A DNA stretch of 64,000 bases, from contig RHPI01002161.1 in assembly GCA_009103225.1 (NCBI GenBank), forward strand, positions 74,599-138,598, read 5' to 3'. This document shows, piece after piece, positions 60,303 through 64,000 of the stretch (position 1 is its first letter; each line of letters opens with the position of its first letter). The stretch comes from Chlorokybus atmophyticus. Its lineage: Eukaryota; Streptophyta; Chlorokybophyceae; Chlorokybales; Chlorokybaceae. The notes under the pieces are model-generated. The model worked only from the letters and a program-made list of their open reading frames with translations. It searched no databases and had not been told where the DNA came from. Both the position numbers and the translations under genes were made by a program.

Positions 60303-60886
60303 CGGTGTAACATAAGATAAAAAAGAGGGGCCCTCAGTAGCAGCAGTCACAAGCAAGAACACCAGCAAGCACACAAGCCAACCCGCATGCACATCAGGAG
60401 TGGTAAAACACTAAGGTATACAATCACACACGCAGCCTCACAGCGCAGGCCTAAGACAGGCGCGCTCATCTAGTATGTGATTCTCCCAATGTCATACTCA
60501 TTCGCACCAGCACACGCATCATCTTATCATGCACAACTAGCAATTTACTTCAATAACAACAACAACAACAACAAACTTTGGAGTTAAGGGGCTGGCTAGC
60601 TAAGTGCATGCCAACCAACGAAGAACGACGATGACGACAGGCCCATCTGTACCTGCAGCGCAAGGTAGCGAGGCACAGAGGGAGAGGAGGAGGAAGACGT
60701 TAGGCCTTGACTCGACTGACCATGACCACGTGCACACAATCAGCCCACGCCGCTCGGCTTGCTGGCGTCATATAGTCCTGTCACAACTCACAACGCAACA
60801 ATAGCTGCAGACCATTTGCACAGTTGTTAGGGCACACATAGCCCTTAGGCACACAAACAGAGCACAAGTCATACAAGTCGTACATG
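60303..60886 (-). repeat. PLE terminal repeat, 5' copy
   Basis: Direct repeat of 47526-48078 with moderate divergence and small indels, including an ACAACA expansion. It lies upstream of the endonuclease in element orientation. Confidence 0.85.
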
Positions 60887-61088
60887 TGCTTTTCACACCT
60901 CTCATGTGCGTAATGTCACAAATTGCATTCATAACTTATGTGAGCATACCGTGCTTGCTTTCTTGCATGGTTTAATCTTTGCAACACGAGCATGTTTAAT
61001 AATTGGAACGGCACACCGTGGGTATACACCTTTGTTCTGTAAAACCGATGCTTCAGGCCAACATGTGCATTGTACAATGCCTTGAGTT

Positions 61089-61131
61089 CACGCATTCACA
61101 TGAGCTTGTAACAAGCTCATGTGAATGCGTG
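61089..61131. repeat. Perfect 21-bp palindrome
   Basis: Arms 61089-61109 and 61111-61131 are exact reverse complements around a single base. It lies about 100 bp before the GA microsatellite. Confidence 0.92.
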
Positions 61132-61225
61132 TAGTGAGCATTTAGCAACTACACGATTACCATAATAAGTGTTCACGCAAAGGACAAATGCGTGTGAATG
61201 CAACAATATATGCTTCAAGCTTTGT

Positions 61226-61509
<284 letters not shown>

Positions 61510-62300
61510 AGACCTGACAGCCATTGGAAATATTGCAAGATTTTAACCGTAAAGTATATGCAATGTTGTGTTGCACAATCCCAACTTCAAGTATTATACA
61601 ATTAATTAATACACTAGTATATATTAATTATCAACGTATGATAACATTGTTGCAAACGGCAACACACGTAAACATCCATAATATGTACTTAATGGTTATT
61701 ACTTTAATAACAATATACAAATTATTATTGACACATATACCGCGACAAACGGCCTTGACATCGTAAGTGCCCAATATTGATACGACTTACATGAATTGGG
61801 GTTACCCAAGTAGTACCAGATAATCTTAGACTTCTCAAGTATGCATCCATCACATTCATGTTATGTATGTAGTCTGTCGTAGTGTCATTTGTTGCGCTCA
61901 TATACCAAAAAGACACGTACATTATAATGCACACTCAATAAATTTCATTATTGACATTTTAACAATTTGCTATAACGACCATAAAAGTTAATACATATAT
62001 GTTGCATTGATACATCAGGTAAGAAGGCCTATTGTACCTTACTGAAATTCACAACCCAAGGTATGTGATAATCATGTTTAGGTTGTAATGCACGTGTCTC
62101 TACAGTAATTCTTGTTATAAATTCGTCATGACGTGTCTTACCGGTAGGGGCCCTAAGACAGCCTAGGGCCCTAGGACTTCTCACCCTTTCATCCGTTGAC
62201 TGTACCCAGCCAGTATGGAACCGACGACAACCGCAAAACGACCCTCCTGCGACTCCAGTGTAACGGCAGACGAAGCCAGAAGATCCACCTGCGGACGACG

Positions 62301-62344
62301 GTAGGTGGGGACTGAATCAGTCAACTGATTCAGTCCCAACCTAC
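62301..62344. repeat. Near-perfect 21-bp inverted repeat
   Basis: Arms of 21 bp (62301-62321 and 62324-62344) with one mismatch and a 2-nt centre; the inner 14 bp are perfect. Confidence 0.88.
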
Positions 62345-62945
62345 TGTGATTCACCTGATTCAGCCTTTTGGTAAGGGCTAGCAGCGTGAACCGTACATGA
62401 CTGCAGTTGGTTGGTATGATTTCACTTTTCCGCACCGTCACGTGAGTACAAGAAACCACCACCAGTCTGACGGCCGTGAGGGGATTGTCAACGCAAAAAC
62501 ATGACAGAAGTCCTCGCGACCCTCAATATCCCGCCGCTGCACCCGGTTTTGGGAACCCCGGTTTACTGAACTCGGCTGCACGGCGGCGTTTCTTGCTTCA
62601 TCGCTTTTCGGCGGTTTCTTGCTTTCTCCCGCATTGGGTTTGCGTGCTAATCCCTGAAATCTGTTTTGGAGATTGCGGCTGCAGCTATTTTGCTTGCTCA
62701 GTGTGTCCCGCGGCGGCGACGGCGGCGAAGTTGTCGTCGAGGTGGCTGGCGGCGTGGGTTGTGTTAGGGACGGTGACCGGGGAGGGCAATTGATCTGGAG
62801 GTGGTCAATTGGTATGATAGGGGTATGGAGTGCACCTCTCGTCGTCGTTGACATTGTCGTCGCTGCCATGGGGTAACGCCGGCGTGAGCACGGCGCCAGC
62901 CGTCGTCGCCGTCGCCGCCGGCTGGGCGGCAACGACACGGGCGTC

Positions 62946-64000
62946 ATGGGATGTGCGGTGTCCAGGCCTGAGGTTGCTGAGGCTGGCGGAGACGGGGCGT
63001 TCTCCGGGAATGACAGACTGGGCGGCGGCGTGTGCCGCCCTCCTGCCGGGCCTGGTGGCAGCGCCGGAGCTGGAGGCGGCGGCGGGGGCAAGGCTGAGTT
63101 GAACGGCAGGCTTCTGACGCTGAGGACGCAGACGGTGGCGGTGCCGGGCGCAGGTTACACCCTGCGCTACGCCTACGCCTCCCAGCGAGGGTTTTACCCC
63201 GAAACCCCCGACAAGCTCAATCAGGACGCCCTCTGCGCTCATCCCCGGTTTGGCGATGATCCGGACACTCACTTCTTTGGCGTTTTTGACGGTAAGCTGC
63301 TTTGCATAGGCAATGAGAGAGTGATCGCAATTTGCTGTGCACATCGTCGCCAAGCAGTTCGGACAGTGCTAGTGCACGAGTGCTGTGGCTAGTGGAGTCG
63401 TCTGCTTAGGCTGCGAGGTTGATGTTTCCTAGTGTCCAAGAAAATCATTCTTTGACAATGCTGGGTCCCTGTGAGCAATTGGGATGCGTCTCATGATAAT
63501 GCCTTGCCTTTAGGATGCTAACTATAGTTCGCTCACAAGCTGTTCCATATCCAATTCATATTGTCGTAGCATTTTCGCCAGGCATATGCAACCTCAGGCG
63601 CAGTGACACAGACAGCATTGTCGCTTAAGAATCCCTGTATGAACACTTTGCAACCTTGCCACACATATTACAGTGTGAGCTTGCAAGTTTGTCTTGAAGT
63701 GGTAGTGCGATTGTACCTTGCAATTTATCAATTGGTTTCCTGGTATTCCTGTCCATGTTCACATCGAGTTTTTTCCCCAGTCAGCACTACATTGTACTGT
63801 GTTTGACGTCAGTCGCGTGAACGCTCGTGTTATGTGTATCGACAGGGCATGGAGAGCATGGCACGCCGTGCGCCATATTCTCCAAAGACAGGATGCCCGT
63901 GCACCTGCTCAATGCGAAGACGTATCCAGAGCACATGGAGCGGGCGTACTTGGACGCATTCGTGCAGACAAATAGGGAGCTTCACGACAGCTCGGTAGAC
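62946..64000 (+). CDS. PP2C-type protein phosphatase, 5' part
   Basis: Mn/Mg-dependent Ser/Thr phosphatase; the window ends inside it. Exon 1 is 62946-63291, and exon 2 starts at 63846 and runs off the edge; the GT-AG intron keeps the frame. The start MGCAVSRP has the Gly-Cys pair typical of N-myristoylation plus palmitoylation, suggesting membrane attachment. After a Gly-rich linker come LRYAYASQRGFYPE and DKLNQDAL, then HFFGVFDG|HGEHGTPCAIF spanning the intron, which contains the metal-binding DGHG motif. AYLDAFVQTNRELHDSSVD follows. The N-terminal layout matches plant phosphatases in which PP2C is fused to cyclic-nucleotide-binding and kinase domains; whether those follow cannot be seen here. 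Confidence 0.92.

Larger units (their letters stand above)
47526..60886 (-). mobile_element. Decayed Penelope-like element, GIY-YIG before RT
   Basis: Read on minus, the order is terminal repeat (60886-60303), GIY-YIG endonuclease remnant (about 59911-59600), N-terminal part of the RT region (58996-58742), a foreign insertion (58741-49057), RT core (49056-48166), and a second copy of the terminal repeat in the same orientation (48078-47526). Without the insertion the element is about 3.7 kb. Direct terminal repeats, RT and GIY-YIG together are diagnostic of PLEs. The endonuclease lying N-terminal to RT is the arrangement known from algal Chlamys and animal Naiad elements. The frame across the insertion (QPS before, CMQSVIDAAF after) is continuous. 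The copy is dead: an in-frame stop, an altered catalytic motif and a frameshift are present (see separate entries). Confidence 0.8.

Noticed and set aside
47526-60886. Possibility that the direct repeats at both ends are LTRs of a second LTR retrotransposon
   Set aside because: They enclose GIY-YIG and PLE-type RT motifs and no protease, RNase H or integrase, so PLE terminal repeats explain them better.

Overview
This window is nuclear DNA of a photosynthetic eukaryote, most likely a green alga (Viridiplantae). The evidence is intron-rich genes with GT-AG and some GC-AG junctions, a class I fructose-bisphosphate aldolase with a plastid-type leader, a plant-type HMBPP reductase (HDR/IspH), a PGRL1-family thylakoid-type protein, a PP2C of the MGC- myristoylated type found in plants, a chromovirus (Ty3/gypsy with chromodomain), and a Penelope-like element (PLE) with its GIY-YIG domain ahead of the RT, the arrangement described for algal 'Chlamys' elements. 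Exons are GC-rich. Introns are full of alternating CA/TG/CG tracts, and several intergenic spans are AT-rich. The species cannot be named from the sequence.

Layout: 1-2.5 kb has no recognisable gene. At 2.6-5.2 kb (+) lies a secreted, Ig-like/Cys-rich gene with several frame breaks. At 5.9-7.7 kb (-) is plastid aldolase, head-to-head with a 15-exon chromokinesin of the KIF4 type at 8.9-14.6 kb (+). At 15.6-17.9 kb (-) is an alpha/beta hydrolase, divergent from an unrecognised gene at 17.8-20.5 kb (+). The lariat debranching enzyme DBR1 (21.2-23.8 kb, +) and a PGRL1-like gene (24.7-26.4 kb, +) follow. A very large repeat protein (about 2257 aa, N-myristoylation-type start and Cys-rich tail) fills 28.5-36.2 kb (-). 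HDR occupies 39.9-42.7 kb (-) in 11 exons. A RING-like/coiled-coil gene is at 44.8-46.7 kb (+). The window ends inside a PP2C gene (62.9 kb to the edge, +).

Between 47.5 and 60.9 kb there is a three-level nest of mobile elements. A decayed PLE (minus strand, about 3.7 kb without inserts, with direct terminal repeats of about 560 bp) is split inside its RT by a non-coding foldback element of about 2.8 kb with long imperfect inverted repeats. That foldback element is split in turn by a complete 6864-bp Ty3/gypsy chromovirus with two 339-bp LTRs differing at one visible base, a 5-bp target duplication, PBS and PPT, and open gag and pol. Its gag and pol share one frame and are separated by a single TAG.

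The host genes are mostly unrelated housekeeping functions: Calvin cycle/glycolysis, plastid isoprenoid synthesis, electron-transport regulation, mitosis, RNA turnover and signalling. No operon-like organisation is expected or seen. All multi-exon models below were built by hand from splice consensus, reading-frame phase and family similarity. For the main genes every exon phase closes, giving an intact frame from ATG to stop.
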